Origin: Lachnospiraceae bacterium
Lineage (GTDB): Bacteria > Bacillota > Clostridia > Lachnospirales > Lachnospiraceae
Length of the DNA: 64,000 nucleotides
NCBI GenBank assembly: GCA_017540605.1
Contig: JAFYAS010000040.1
Span: forward strand, 56,361 to 120,360
Direction: 5' to 3'
The translations under genes were made by a program, and so were the position numbers. The notes under the pieces were generated by a model. It was not told the DNA's origin, did no database searches, and saw only the letters and a program-made list of their open reading frames with translations. Positions 1-7,769 of the stretch are shown piece after piece. Position 1 is the stretch's first letter; the number at the start of each line of letters is the position of its first letter.

Positions 1-1
1 G

Positions 2-3000
2 AGAAAAAATCTTCGATACGAAGTAATATATAGAGAAACGGATCAGGAAAAATACCAAACTCTTCGAGACCTTATAGATCAGAGAAAATGTCCCACCATA
101 GTCTTTGCTTCGAGAACTAAAAAGACAGTAGAGCTTGCAAAGAAGCTCCAAAATGATGGTTTTAATGCTGCGGCCTTTCATGGCCAGATGGATCAGGATG
201 AAAAGATCAAGAATCAGAATGCATTTATGAGTGGAGAGGTAAGTATCATGGTGGCAACCTCTGCCTTTGGAATGGGAGTTGACAAGTCGGATATCGGACT
301 TGTCATCCATTATGATATTTCTGATTCGCTTGAGAACTATGTTCAGGAGGCTGGTAGAGCAGGAAGAGATGAGCATATTGATGCCGAGTGCTATGTTCTG
401 TTCAATGAGAATGATCTCAACAAGCATTTTATGCTTCTTAATCAAACCAAGCTTAGTATAAGCGAGGTACAGCAGGTGTGGAGAGGTATCAAGAATCTCT
501 CTCAGGGTAGAGAACGTATCACAAGCTCTGCCTATGATATCGCCAAGGCTGCCGGTTGGAATATTGAACCGGCTAATAGATCTAATCTTGAGACCAAGGT
601 AAAGACCGCTATCTCTGCTTTGGAGCTTTCAGGCTATATTAAGCGTGGGAATAATGCTCCGAGGGTTTATGCAGATAGTCTCAATGTGAACAATATGATA
701 GAGGCGAGAAAGATCATAGAGAATTCGGGCGTATTTGATACAGATGAGATTAGGGATTCTGTTAGGATCATTGAGCATCTTATATCCTACAAGCATACTA
801 AGAATGCCAAGAACTCCTATGAGACTCAGACCGACCAGCTTTCAGATACTCTGGGTATGGAGCAAAGACAGACTGTAAATGCTGTCAATAAACTAAAGCT
901 TTGCGGAGTCCTCTCTGATGATAAAGAGATGGCTGCCTTTGTAAAGCCTAACCAGCTAAATAACAAACAGGTTTTAAAAAAGATCGATCAGTCTATCAGT
1001 CTTGAAAAATATATATTACGTTACCTGATGCTCCATGAGACACGAATTTCCTTTAAGGAATTAAACGAAAGTGCCAATGAGGCCGGCTATAAGACAAGTG
1101 TGAATGATCTAAAGGAGTTGTTTCACTTTTGGACAATAAAGGGTTATATCAACAAACCTCAGGGTGAAACGGATAAGACTATATTGATAGACTTGAAGAA
1201 TAATATCGCTGCTCTTGAGACCAGAATGGTAAAAAGAGATGATCTTTGCGAATTTATCGTAGAGTATTTTACTGACCGGGCTCAATTTTTGAAAAATGTG
1301 AATCCTGATGCGGAAAGCTCTGACTACAAGGTGGACTTTTCCGCAGTAGGACTTAAGAAAGCTTATGACGAGAGGATCACCATGTTTGAAAAGGTTGATG
1401 CGTCACTTTCAGAGATTGAAGAGGCTCTCTTATACCTTACAAGGCTTAGACTTTATCGCATAGAAGGTGGGCTATTAGTCTACTACAATGCCATGGTCAT
1501 TAACCGTCTTGAGATGGACAATCGTATCAAGTATAAGAAAGAGGATTATAAGCATTTTGAAGATTATTATAGAACACGAACAGAGCAGATCCACATAGTG
1601 GGCGAGTATGCCAATATGGTGGTGAGAGATTATGAAGCAGCCCTTGTCTTTGTAAACGATTACTTCCAGATGGATTACAATCTGTTCCTTAAAAAGTATT
1701 TTGCGGGAGATCGCATGAAGGAGATCGGGATGAACATTACTCCCGAAAAGTATCACGAGTTATTTGAAAAACTCACCGAAAGGCAGACGAAGATCATTAA
1801 TGATGACACCTCGAAGACTATTGTGGTTGCAGCAGGTCCCGGAAGCGGAAAGACCATGATACTTGTTCACAAGCTTGCGTCCCTTCTTCTTCTGGAGGAT
1901 GTAAAGCATGAACAGCTTTTGATGCTCACATTTTCAAGGGCAGCTGCTATGGAATTTAAACAGAGACTACATGCTCTGATCGGCAATTCAGCTAATTATG
2001 TGGAGATCAAGACATTTCACTCATATGCCTTCGATATACTGGGAAGAGTGGGCAATCTCGAGAAATCGCAGGATGTTGTAAAGGATGCTGCCGACTATAT
2101 GATGAGTGATGACGTGGAGCTTGACAAGGTCACAAAGACTGTGCTGGTGATCGACGAAGCGCAGGATATGGATGCCAACGAGTTTGCATTGGTAAATGCA
2201 CTTATCAATATCAACGAGGACATACGTATCATCGCAGTAGGTGACGATGATCAGAATATCTATCAGTTCAGAGGCTCGGATTCTAAGTATATGAACATGC
2301 TTTTGGAGCGCGAAGGCGCCACTATGTATGAGCTTGTTGAGAACTTTAGAAGTGATAGGATGATCACCGATGTGGCAAATATTTTTGCGGAGAATATCGA
2401 GAACCGTCTCAAAAAAGAAGCAGTTGTTTCTATGTCAGAAAATCCGGGTGAGGTGATCACTGTTATGAACAACTCGTCACTTATTAACGAGACAGTAAAG
2501 ATTTTCAAGCATTATCATAAGAATGAAGGATCAACCGCTATACTTACCGGAACGAATATTCAGGCAGGATATATTAATTATTGCCTGAGAAAAGAGGGGT
2601 ACGAAGCAAGGCTTATTGAGGCTATTGAATCATTTGCGCTATATGACCTTGATGAATTCAGATTCTTTTTAGAGAGTATAAAAAGAGAGAATGAAGTGGT
2701 GGTGGATGATAAGCTTTGGAATGAGGCGATATCGTCCCTTGAGACTACCTTTGCGGGTGATATTCACTTGGAGCGTGTTCTTTATGTACTTGAGAATTTT
2801 AAGGCTACCTACGATAAGATCTACTATCATGATCTTGTTGAAATGCTAAAAGAATCCAAGTTCGCGGATTTTTACAAATGTAGCGATGGAGAGATTGTTA
2901 TTTCTACCATACATAAGTCTAAGGGTCACGAATTTGATAATGTATATCTGATCCTTGACGGGAAAAAGCGTATCGATGATAAGGTAAGACGAGCGATCTA

Positions 3001-3466
3001 TGTAGGCCTTACAAGAGCAAAGAAGAGTCTTTATATCATCACCAACGGCAACTGCTTCGAGTCCCAGATAGCCAATATCAAAGCTATCGGCGGAAAGATA
3101 TATGAAGATAAGAAAGTGTATGAGGATCCGGCTGAGCTTATCATTTCTTTCGGACACAGGGATATCTGGCTTGGTTTCTGGTCAGAGGTGAATGCTGCTC
3201 CTTATGGAAGATTTAAGCCCGGTGACGAGCTTGAAGTTTTCTATGATGCAGTGGAGAAAAACTTCTTTTTCATGGAGAAGGATGGAGAGGTAGGAAACTA
3301 CCTTGCAGCTGCTTCAAAGACTATGCAGACAAAGCTTGCGAACTATTTTAACAAGGGCTATACTGTAAAAAAGGCTACGATCAATTCGGTGGTGCATTGG
3401 GTTAATAAAGAAGATAAGAAGGAGAATAAGATCATTCTTCCGGAGATAGTGATGGAGAAGAGGTAA
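2..3466 (+). CDS. RecQ-UvrD fusion DNA helicase (5' partial)
   Basis: The reading frame is open from base 2, so the start lies outside the window; 1154 residues remain. The first part is the second RecA-like domain of a RecQ helicase: TIVFASRTKKTVELAKKL, AFHGQMD, ATSAFGMGVDKSD and the arginine-finger motif QEAGRAGRDE. About 550 residues further on a complete UvrD/Rep-type superfamily 1 helicase begins, with Walker A GPGSGKT (near 1837), DEAQD (near 2155), GDDDQNIYQFRGSD, VENFRSD, TIHKSKGHEFDNVYL and YVGLTRAKKSL. It should unwind DNA 3'-5' in repair or recombination. RecQ and UvrD-like modules in one chain occur in Clostridia. The missing N-terminus should hold the RecQ Walker A and DEAH motifs. 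The next gene starts 15 bp downstream and may be co-transcribed. The function of the fusion is inferred from the motifs. Confidence 0.93.
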   Translation, partial: RKNLRYEVIYRETDQEKYQTLRDLIDQRKCPTIVFASRTKKTVELAKKLQNDGFNAAAFHGQMDQDEKIKNQNAFMSGEVSIMVATSAFGMGVDKSDIGLVIHYDISDSLENYVQEAGRAGRDEHIDAECYVLFNENDLNKHFMLLNQTKLSISEVQQVWRGIKNLSQGRERITSSAYDIAKAAGWNIEPANRSNLETKVKTAISALELSGYIKRGNNAPRVYADSLNVNNMIEARKIIENSGVFDTDEIRDSVRIIEHLISYKHTKNAKNSYETQTDQLSDTLGMEQRQTVNAVNKLKLCGVLSDDKEMAAFVKPNQLNNKQVLKKIDQSISLEKYILRYLMLHETRISFKELNESANEAGYKTSVNDLKELFHFWTIKGYINKPQGETDKTILIDLKNNIAALETRMVKRDDLCEFIVEYFTDRAQFLKNVNPDAESSDYKVDFSAVGLKKAYDERITMFEKVDASLSEIEEALLYLTRLRLYRIEGGLLVYYNAMVINRLEMDNRIKYKKEDYKHFEDYYRTRTEQIHIVGEYANMVVRDYEAALVFVNDYFQMDYNLFLKKYFAGDRMKEIGMNITPEKYHELFEKLTERQTKIINDDTSKTIVVAAGPGSGKTMILVHKLASLLLLEDVKHEQLLMLTFSRAAAMEFKQRLHALIGNSANYVEIKTFHSYAFDILGRVGNLEKSQDVVKDAADYMMSDDVELDKVTKTVLVIDEAQDMDANEFALVNALININEDIRIIAVGDDDQNIYQFRGSDSKYMNMLLEREGATMYELVENFRSDRMITDVANIFAENIENRLKKEAVVSMSENPGEVITVMNNSSLINETVKIFKHYHKNEGSTAILTGTNIQAGYINYCLRKEGYEARLIEAIESFALYDLDEFRFFLESIKRENEVVVDDKLWNEAISSLETTFAGDIHLERVLYVLENFKATYDKIYYHDLVEMLKESKFADFYKCSDGEIVISTIHKSKGHEFDNVYLILDGKKRIDDKVRRAIYVGLTRAKKSLYIITNGNCFESQIANIKAIGGKIYEDKKVYEDPAELIISFGHRDIWLGFWSEVNAAPYGRFKPGDELEVFYDAVEKNFFFMEKDGEVGNYLAAASKTMQTKLANYFNKGYTVKKATINSVVHWVNKEDKKENKIILPEIVMEKR

Positions 3467-3481
3467 GAGAGGAGGATCGCT

Positions 3482-3778
3482 ATGAATATTGAAACAACAA
3501 AGATAAGTGAAATATTGTTTGAAGAATTTATGGAGCCTATGGGTATTTCTGCTTATAAGCTTGCACAGGAGATACATGTCCCGGTTTCACGCATACAGGA
3601 TATTTTGCATGATAGAAGAAAGATTACAGCTGATACATCCCTTCGTCTTGCAAAGTTTTTTGGAGTGAGTGACAGATATTTCCTTGATATGCAGAATGAT
3701 ATTGATTTAAGAGAACTTAGACAAAAGCTTTATTCTGAAATCCAGAACATACAACCTTTTAAAGCAGCTATAGGGTAG
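3482..3778 (+). CDS. higA: HigA-family XRE antitoxin-like regulator
   Basis: A 98-residue protein that is almost entirely an XRE/Cro-type helix-turn-helix domain: ISAYKLAQEIHVPVSRIQDI, then RKITADTSLRLAKFFGVSD. This spacing (start motif, the VP...I recognition helix, and the RLAKFFG motif) is that of HigA/VapI addiction-module antitoxins, which bind their own promoter and neutralise a RelE-type HigB ribonuclease. GGAGGATCGCT supplies the ribosome binding site. The usual partner higB should lie immediately upstream, but the upstream gene is the helicase, 15 bp away, and a terminator follows. It is therefore either an orphan antitoxin or a stand-alone regulator, possibly co-transcribed with the helicase. 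Family assignment is fairly sure; function is not. Confidence 0.8.
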   Translation: MNIETTKISEILFEEFMEPMGISAYKLAQEIHVPVSRIQDILHDRRKITADTSLRLAKFFGVSDRYFLDMQNDIDLRELRQKLYSEIQNIQPFKAAIG

Positions 3779-3828
3779 CTATTTACAGGTAAAGCTTGAA
3801 AGAGAAATGCTAAAGAAGATGCTGAAAA

Positions 3829-3875
3829 AGAGCGTTACTTATCACATCAATAATAGGTAACGCTCTCTTTATTTT
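3829..3875. terminator. Bidirectional intrinsic terminator
   Basis: A 10-bp perfect stem AGAGCGTTAC / GTAACGCTCT (3829-3838 and 3857-3866) is followed by CTTTATTTTGTTTG. It lies between the convergent antitoxin-like gene and antiporter gene and is A-rich on the opposite side, so it can serve both strands. Confidence 0.8.
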
Positions 3876-3889
3876 GTTTGCTTTGCATT

Positions 3890-4852
3890 TTATCTGATGA
3901 TTGCGAATGCAACATATGCCACATACATCAAGACCATCATAATTCCCTCGAGACGACTTATGTTTTCCTTGGTTATCGCAAATATAAATGTAATGCAGGT
4001 CACGACAATCATGATGCACAGATCATAAACTGAAGCAACATTTACACCTATCGGATTGATAACGGATGACACGCCAAGGATCAACAAGAGGTTAAAAATA
4101 TTAGACCCTATGGCATTTCCAACTGCAAGACCTGACTCCCCTTTTTTGGAGGCAACAATGGATGTCACCAGTTCGGGAAGTGAAGTGCCGACAGCAACGA
4201 TGGTAAGACCTATTAATGTCTCTGTCATACCAAGGGAACGTGCTATTTCCTGGGCACTGTATACCACAACCTTTCCTCCGACGATTATAAATGCGAGGCC
4301 TATGACAATCAGTATAATGCATTTTGCAAGAGATGAAGGCGTATCGCCATCATCTGGCGTGGGATGCTTTTTTGCATCTGCAATAAGTAAAGCAATGTAG
4401 AGAATGAATCCTATGACAAGGGTAGCACCAATGACTTTTGATAGGGTACCTGCGTTGTCGTTCATACTCTTTTCTTTTGCAAAAAGAGATGTATCAACCA
4501 CTGCGAGTGTTAAAAGAATCGAGCTTATGATAAAAATCGGAAAATCTCTTTTTATTATTGTTTTGTCAATAGGAACTGTGCTTATTGCTGCACATACACC
4601 AAGGACGCTCAAGCAGTTGAAGATATTTGAGCCGACTACATTACTTAGGGCGATTTCATTAGATCCGCTAAGGGCAGCGGCAGTGCTTACGGCAAGTTCC
4701 GGAGCACTTGTGCCAAGAGCAACTATAGTGAGACCTATGATAACTCCCGGAACCTTAAAGCGTTTAGCCAGATCAGAGCTTCCGTCGACAAAAACGTCAG
4801 CTCCCTTGATAAGCATAATAAAGCCGATTATTAATATGATCAAAAGAAACAT
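3890..4852 (-). CDS. CaCA-family Ca2+(K+)/Na+ antiporter (YrbG-like)
   Basis: A 320-residue polytopic membrane protein with the two inverted alpha-repeats that define the Ca2+:cation antiporter family: GLTIVALGTSAPELAVS near residue 41 and GLTIVAVGTSLPELVTS in the second half, each followed by GSNIFN. The conserved Glu in each PEL motif is the ion ligand in this family. Length matches bacterial YrbG/CaxA-type exchangers. The start is set by AGAGAGGTAG, which lies inside the last codons of a 36-codon reading frame whose stop is 2 nt upstream, so translation is probably coupled. It is the last gene of a leftward operon with three small membrane proteins. The transported ion (Ca2+ in exchange for Na+ or H+) is inferred from the family. 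Confidence 0.92.
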   Translation of the reverse strand: MFLLIILIIGFIMLIKGADVFVDGSSDLAKRFKVPGVIIGLTIVALGTSAPELAVSTAAALSGSNEIALSNVVGSNIFNCLSVLGVCAAISTVPIDKTIIKRDFPIFIISSILLTLAVVDTSLFAKEKSMNDNAGTLSKVIGATLVIGFILYIALLIADAKKHPTPDDGDTPSSLAKCIILIVIGLAFIIVGGKVVVYSAQEIARSLGMTETLIGLTIVAVGTSLPELVTSIVASKKGESGLAVGNAIGSNIFNLLLILGVSSVINPIGVNVASVYDLCIMIVVTCITFIFAITKENISRLEGIMMVLMYVAYVAFAIIR

Positions 4853-4854
4853 AA

Positions 4855-4965
4855 CTACCTCTCTTTACTGTTCTTGTCATCCTTGCTTCCACCATTTTCC
4901 ATAATGAAAGCGGCAATTCCGCCACCAATAGCAATGACACATAAAATGATAAAAAGTATATCCAT
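4855..4965 (-). CDS. 36-residue single-span membrane protein
   Basis: A 36-codon reading frame starting at 4965 after a strong ribosome binding site (TTGGAGGATTAAGAA). It encodes MDILFIILCVIAIGGGIAAF, one hydrophobic helix containing a GGG turn, then a charged tail ending KDDKNSKER. The stop codon is 2 nt before the antiporter start and the gene contains the antiporter ribosome binding site, so translation of the two is probably coupled. I recognise no family. The good ribosome binding site, TM-plus-charged-tail design and tight spacing argue that it is expressed. It could be a small accessory subunit of the antiporter; that role is inferred from position only. Confidence 0.6.
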   Translation of the reverse strand: MDILFIILCVIAIGGGIAAFIMENGGSKDDKNSKER

Positions 4966-4985
4966 TTCTTAATCCTCCAATAGTT

Positions 4986-5132
4986 TTAGTCATAAAGTGA
5001 TGCATGAAAACAGAGCTTTCTATAGATCTTATAGAAGATCATTCCAACCATAGAAACAAGAATATAAAGACAGGAAATAAGACTGATTCCACCACCTACG
5101 ATGATGACCAGCCATAAAAGTACACTATTCAT
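4986..5132 (-). CDS. 48-residue small membrane protein
   Basis: A 48-codon reading frame (start at 5132) preceded by GAAAGGAATT. The product, MNSVLLWLVIIVGGGISLIS..., is one long hydrophobic stretch (roughly residues 4-33) followed by a basic tail YKIYRK. The start of its helix (LVIIVGGGIS) resembles that of the next small protein (CVIAIGGGIA), so the two may be related. It lies 28 nt after the stop of the 152-residue membrane protein and 20 nt before the next start, in the same leftward operon. No known family recognised. Confidence 0.5.
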   Translation of the reverse strand: MNSVLLWLVIIVGGGISLISCLYILVSMVGMIFYKIYRKLCFHASLYD

Positions 5133-5160
5133 TTTTTTAATTCCTTTCGTGTTTTGAAAA

Positions 5161-5619
5161 TTACATAGAAACTAATGAAGTTATTAGAAAGGATTTTAGC
5201 CCATCCTTGGCGTGAATATAGTCGATAAGATAATATTTGGTGCTTATATAAAGCCTCTGATAAAAATGGCATATTCTGTTGATGAAATATACCGTGACAA
5301 AAAGAATGATAAGCCCCAAAAGAAGCCCGGAAGTTTTTGTTCCTTGAGATTTAGTCTCAGCTCCACTTTTGATAGTTTTAGTAACAGCTATAGAGCGGGA
5401 TGGCTCAGTAACATGAATAGTTTTGATATCATCAAGTGTTGAAAAAGCGGGAGCATCGATAAACTCGTGAGAATCAAAAGAAAGCTCCCTATGACTTGTA
5501 TCAAGGAAGCCATGACCAAGTATGGCGAGAGCGCACATTATGGCTATGAGGTATATAGTTATATTCTTAACCCTTGAGCTCATTTGTCTTTTCTTGTCGA
5601 TCCTCTCAGATATATACAA
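5161..5619 (-). CDS. Uncharacterised two-span membrane protein
   Basis: A 152-residue protein with a first hydrophobic helix near residues 19-39 (ITIYLIAIMCALAILGHGFL) and a second near 98-116 (LLLGLIILFVTVYFINRI), separated by a polar, Ser/Thr-rich external or cytoplasmic loop of about 55 residues. It is the first gene of the leftward operon that ends with the cation antiporter. I recognise no domain. The two-span topology with a polar middle would fit a small sensor or regulator of the transporter, but nothing in the sequence proves this. Confidence 0.6.
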   Translation of the reverse strand: MYISERIDKKRQMSSRVKNITIYLIAIMCALAILGHGFLDTSHRELSFDSHEFIDAPAFSTLDDIKTIHVTEPSRSIAVTKTIKSGAETKSQGTKTSGLLLGLIILFVTVYFINRICHFYQRLYISTKYYLIDYIHAKDGLKSFLITSLVSM

Positions 5620-5661
5620 CAGATTATAACACTAAATGGTCAAATGTCTACCCAAAAATGT

Positions 5662-5708
5662 ATGTAAACAGAGCTTGCTAACTATTTTAACAAGGGTTAT
5701 ACTGTAAA
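5662..5708 (+). pseudogene. 47-bp relic of a helicase gene 3' region
   Basis: These 47 bases align without gaps to 3323-3369, near the 3' end of the RecQ-UvrD helicase gene (the part encoding KLANYFNKGYTVK), with about five mismatches. No flanking helicase sequence is recognisable. It is a short duplicated relic, either of a lost helicase paralogue or of a copied fragment, and it ends where a set of spaced repeats begins. Confidence 0.7.
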
Positions 5709-5727
5709 TGAGTGAAAATTCTCAATA

Positions 5728-5811
5728 TTTCCTCATAAAAATGTAGTGAAGTGATAAATATTCCCTCATAAAAGTGTAGGGTTAGCTCGGTTTTTCCCTC
5801 ATAAAAATGTA
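5728..5811. repeat. Three direct repeats at 33-bp spacing
   Basis: Three copies of an 18-bp unit close to TTCCCTCATAAAAATGTA at 5728-5745, 5761-5778 and 5794-5811. Copy 1 has one C fewer and copy 2 has G for A near its end. Start-to-start spacing is about 32-33 bp, three helical turns, so all copies face the same side of the DNA. They lie 50-130 bp upstream of the lipoprotein gene. They could be operators for a cooperatively bound regulator, or the internal repeats typical of one end of an IS21-type transposon. Confidence 0.75.
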
Positions 5812-5859
5812 TAATGGTTTCAGAATATTGTGTGATAAGCTTTAAAATAGGTATAGGAT

Positions 5860-6495
5860 ATGAAGATAAGAAAAATATTATTATTGATGACAACATTTTT
5901 ACTATTGTTTTCCCTCTCAGCCTGCAAGAACTCTGATACGGAGAACGTTCCTTCGACCGTAGAGACTCGCGAAGAGGTTGACGAGTATGGCAATACATAT
6001 ACTACAACTTATATCTATGTGGATGGAACTCAGGATAAGGGTTTGGATGCTTCTTCGATTAAAGCCATTGTGCTATCAAGCCTGATCCTTGTTGCACTTT
6101 CGGCTTACTTTTGGTACAGAATGCTCGAGATAAAAAGGATCGAGGACAGGTGTACGGCATCAGTAAATGCTATGGTCACAGAAATCAGAAAAAGCAGGAA
6201 CGGAGACAGATTTCTAAGATCCAGGTATTTACAGTACAATGCCACCTACAGATATACCTACAACGGAATGGAATATGTGAGCCAGAATGAATACTATGGC
6301 GGAAATACGAAACGTGGTTTTTTTGCTAAACCTGATGTTAATGTAGGGGAAATGATCGAAGTCCGGATAGATCCTTTTGATCCACGTACATTAATTGATA
6401 TATTTGCAAAAAGTTTAAAAAACAGATTTTTTACTCATGCTATGCTCCTTGATATAGGCGCGGTGGTGATGGTGGGAATGTGTATTTTCATGTAG
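5860..6495 (+). CDS. Membrane-anchored lipoprotein with DUF3592-like domain
   Basis: A 211-residue protein starting with a lipoprotein signal: basic MKIRK, hydrophobic core, lipobox LSAC with Cys22. A Thr/Tyr-rich linker follows, then a transmembrane helix near 69-87 and a domain with CTASVNAMVTEIRKS, a YTYNGMEYVS strand pair and VGEMIEVRIDPFDPRTLID, the pattern of DUF3592-type small beta domains that sit on membrane anchors. A last hydrophobic segment ends the protein. The stop codon is 15 nt before the deoB start, so it could be co-transcribed with the nucleoside genes, although no functional link is evident. The ribosome binding site is weak. Confidence 0.65.
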   Translation: MKIRKILLLMTTFLLLFSLSACKNSDTENVPSTVETREEVDEYGNTYTTTYIYVDGTQDKGLDASSIKAIVLSSLILVALSAYFWYRMLEIKRIEDRCTASVNAMVTEIRKSRNGDRFLRSRYLQYNATYRYTYNGMEYVSQNEYYGGNTKRGFFAKPDVNVGEMIEVRIDPFDPRTLIDIFAKSLKNRFFTHAMLLDIGAVVMVGMCIFM

Positions 6496-6510
6496 ATGGG
6501 AGGTTTGCTT

Positions 6511-7722
6511 ATGGGAAGAGTAATATGGATAGTGCTTGACAGCGTAGGTATGGGAGAAGCGCCGGACGCGGCGGATTTTGATGATGTTGGTTGCAATACC
6601 ATCGGTCATATCATGGAGAGATTTCCTGACCTTGAGATTCCCAACCTTAGGAGTATCGGTTACGGGAATATAGACGGTATGGTTGGAGTGAAGCCTGTTG
6701 AAAAGCCCATCGGAGCATACGGAAGACTTAGGGAGCTTTCGGCAGGGAAGGATACAACCATAGGTCACTGGGAGATGGTCGGTATTCATACACCGGAGAG
6801 GTTTCCCACATATCCTGATGGATTCCCTAAGGAGATCATAGACGAATTCATAGAAAAGAGCGGTGTTCCCGGTATTCTATATAACGGTGTGGCTTCAGGC
6901 ACAACCATTATAAATGAACTCGGAGACGAAATGAAAGCTACCAGGAAGCCCATTGTCTATACCTCTGCAGACAGTGTATTTCAGATAGCCTGCGATGAGA
7001 GCGTATATTCACCCGAAGAGCTTTATGAAATGTGTAGGGTAGCCAGAAGTATCCTTACCGGCAAACACAATGTGGCGAGAGTCATCGCAAGACCTTATGT
7101 ATGGGATGGCGAGAAATATGTCCGCACATCCAACAGACGTGACTTTTCAAGAAAGCCTGATGAGCCCAATCTCCTTACTATAATAAGGGATAGGGGAAAG
7201 GCAGTATATGCAGTGGGCAAGATAGAAGATATATTTGCGGGAAGCGGTATCACTGAGGCTGTTCACACCAGAGATAACGAGGATGGCATGGACAAGACCA
7301 TCGAAGCCCTTGACAAGGTAAAGGATGGTCTGATATTTACCAATCTCGTGGAGTTCGATTCCACATGGGGACATAGGCGTGATGTGGAAGGCTATGCGAG
7401 AGGTCTTGAGAGGTTTGACAAGAGACTTGGGGAGCTGATGGAAAAAATGGGCACCTACAAGGGCGAGCATTCCAGCGATATCATTGTCATCACCGCCGAT
7501 CACGGTTGCGATCCCACATTCAAGGGAACGGATCACACAAGAGAGTATGTTCCGTTTTTACTATATGCTCCCTGGATAGTACCCTGCAATCTCCATACAG
7601 GAAGCTCATTTGCCGATAGTGGAGCAACTGTAATGAGTTTGCTCACTATAGGAGAGAAGCTTCCCATAGGGGAGAGCAGATGGATAGAGATTCATCCTGC
7701 ATCCATTGCCAATAATCATTAA
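6511..7722 (+). CDS. deoB: Phosphopentomutase
   Basis: Interconverts (deoxy)ribose 1-phosphate and 5-phosphate, linking nucleoside phosphorolysis to central metabolism. The N-terminus RVIWIVLDSVGMGEAPDA holds the metal-binding Asp of the alkaline-phosphatase superfamily. DTTIGHWEM contains the region of the phosphorylated Thr, and ITADHGCDPT and GTDHTREYVP carry the C-terminal metal ligands. 403 residues is normal. An in-frame ATG at 6496 would add MGGLL, but GGGAGG at 6498-6503 is placed for the ATG at 6511, giving the family's usual N-terminus. It is followed by pdp, a common salvage pairing. Confidence 0.96.
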   Translation: MGRVIWIVLDSVGMGEAPDAADFDDVGCNTIGHIMERFPDLEIPNLRSIGYGNIDGMVGVKPVEKPIGAYGRLRELSAGKDTTIGHWEMVGIHTPERFPTYPDGFPKEIIDEFIEKSGVPGILYNGVASGTTIINELGDEMKATRKPIVYTSADSVFQIACDESVYSPEELYEMCRVARSILTGKHNVARVIARPYVWDGEKYVRTSNRRDFSRKPDEPNLLTIIRDRGKAVYAVGKIEDIFAGSGITEAVHTRDNEDGMDKTIEALDKVKDGLIFTNLVEFDSTWGHRRDVEGYARGLERFDKRLGELMEKMGTYKGEHSSDIIVITADHGCDPTFKGTDHTREYVPFLLYAPWIVPCNLHTGSSFADSGATVMSLLTIGEKLPIGESRWIEIHPASIANNH

Positions 7723-7769
7723 GACATATGAATTGACCTGATCACTATTTAGAACCGGAGGAAATTATC

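Noticed and set aside
5728..5811. CRISPR array
   Set aside because: Only three imperfect 18-bp repeats with ~15-bp spacers and no cas genes.
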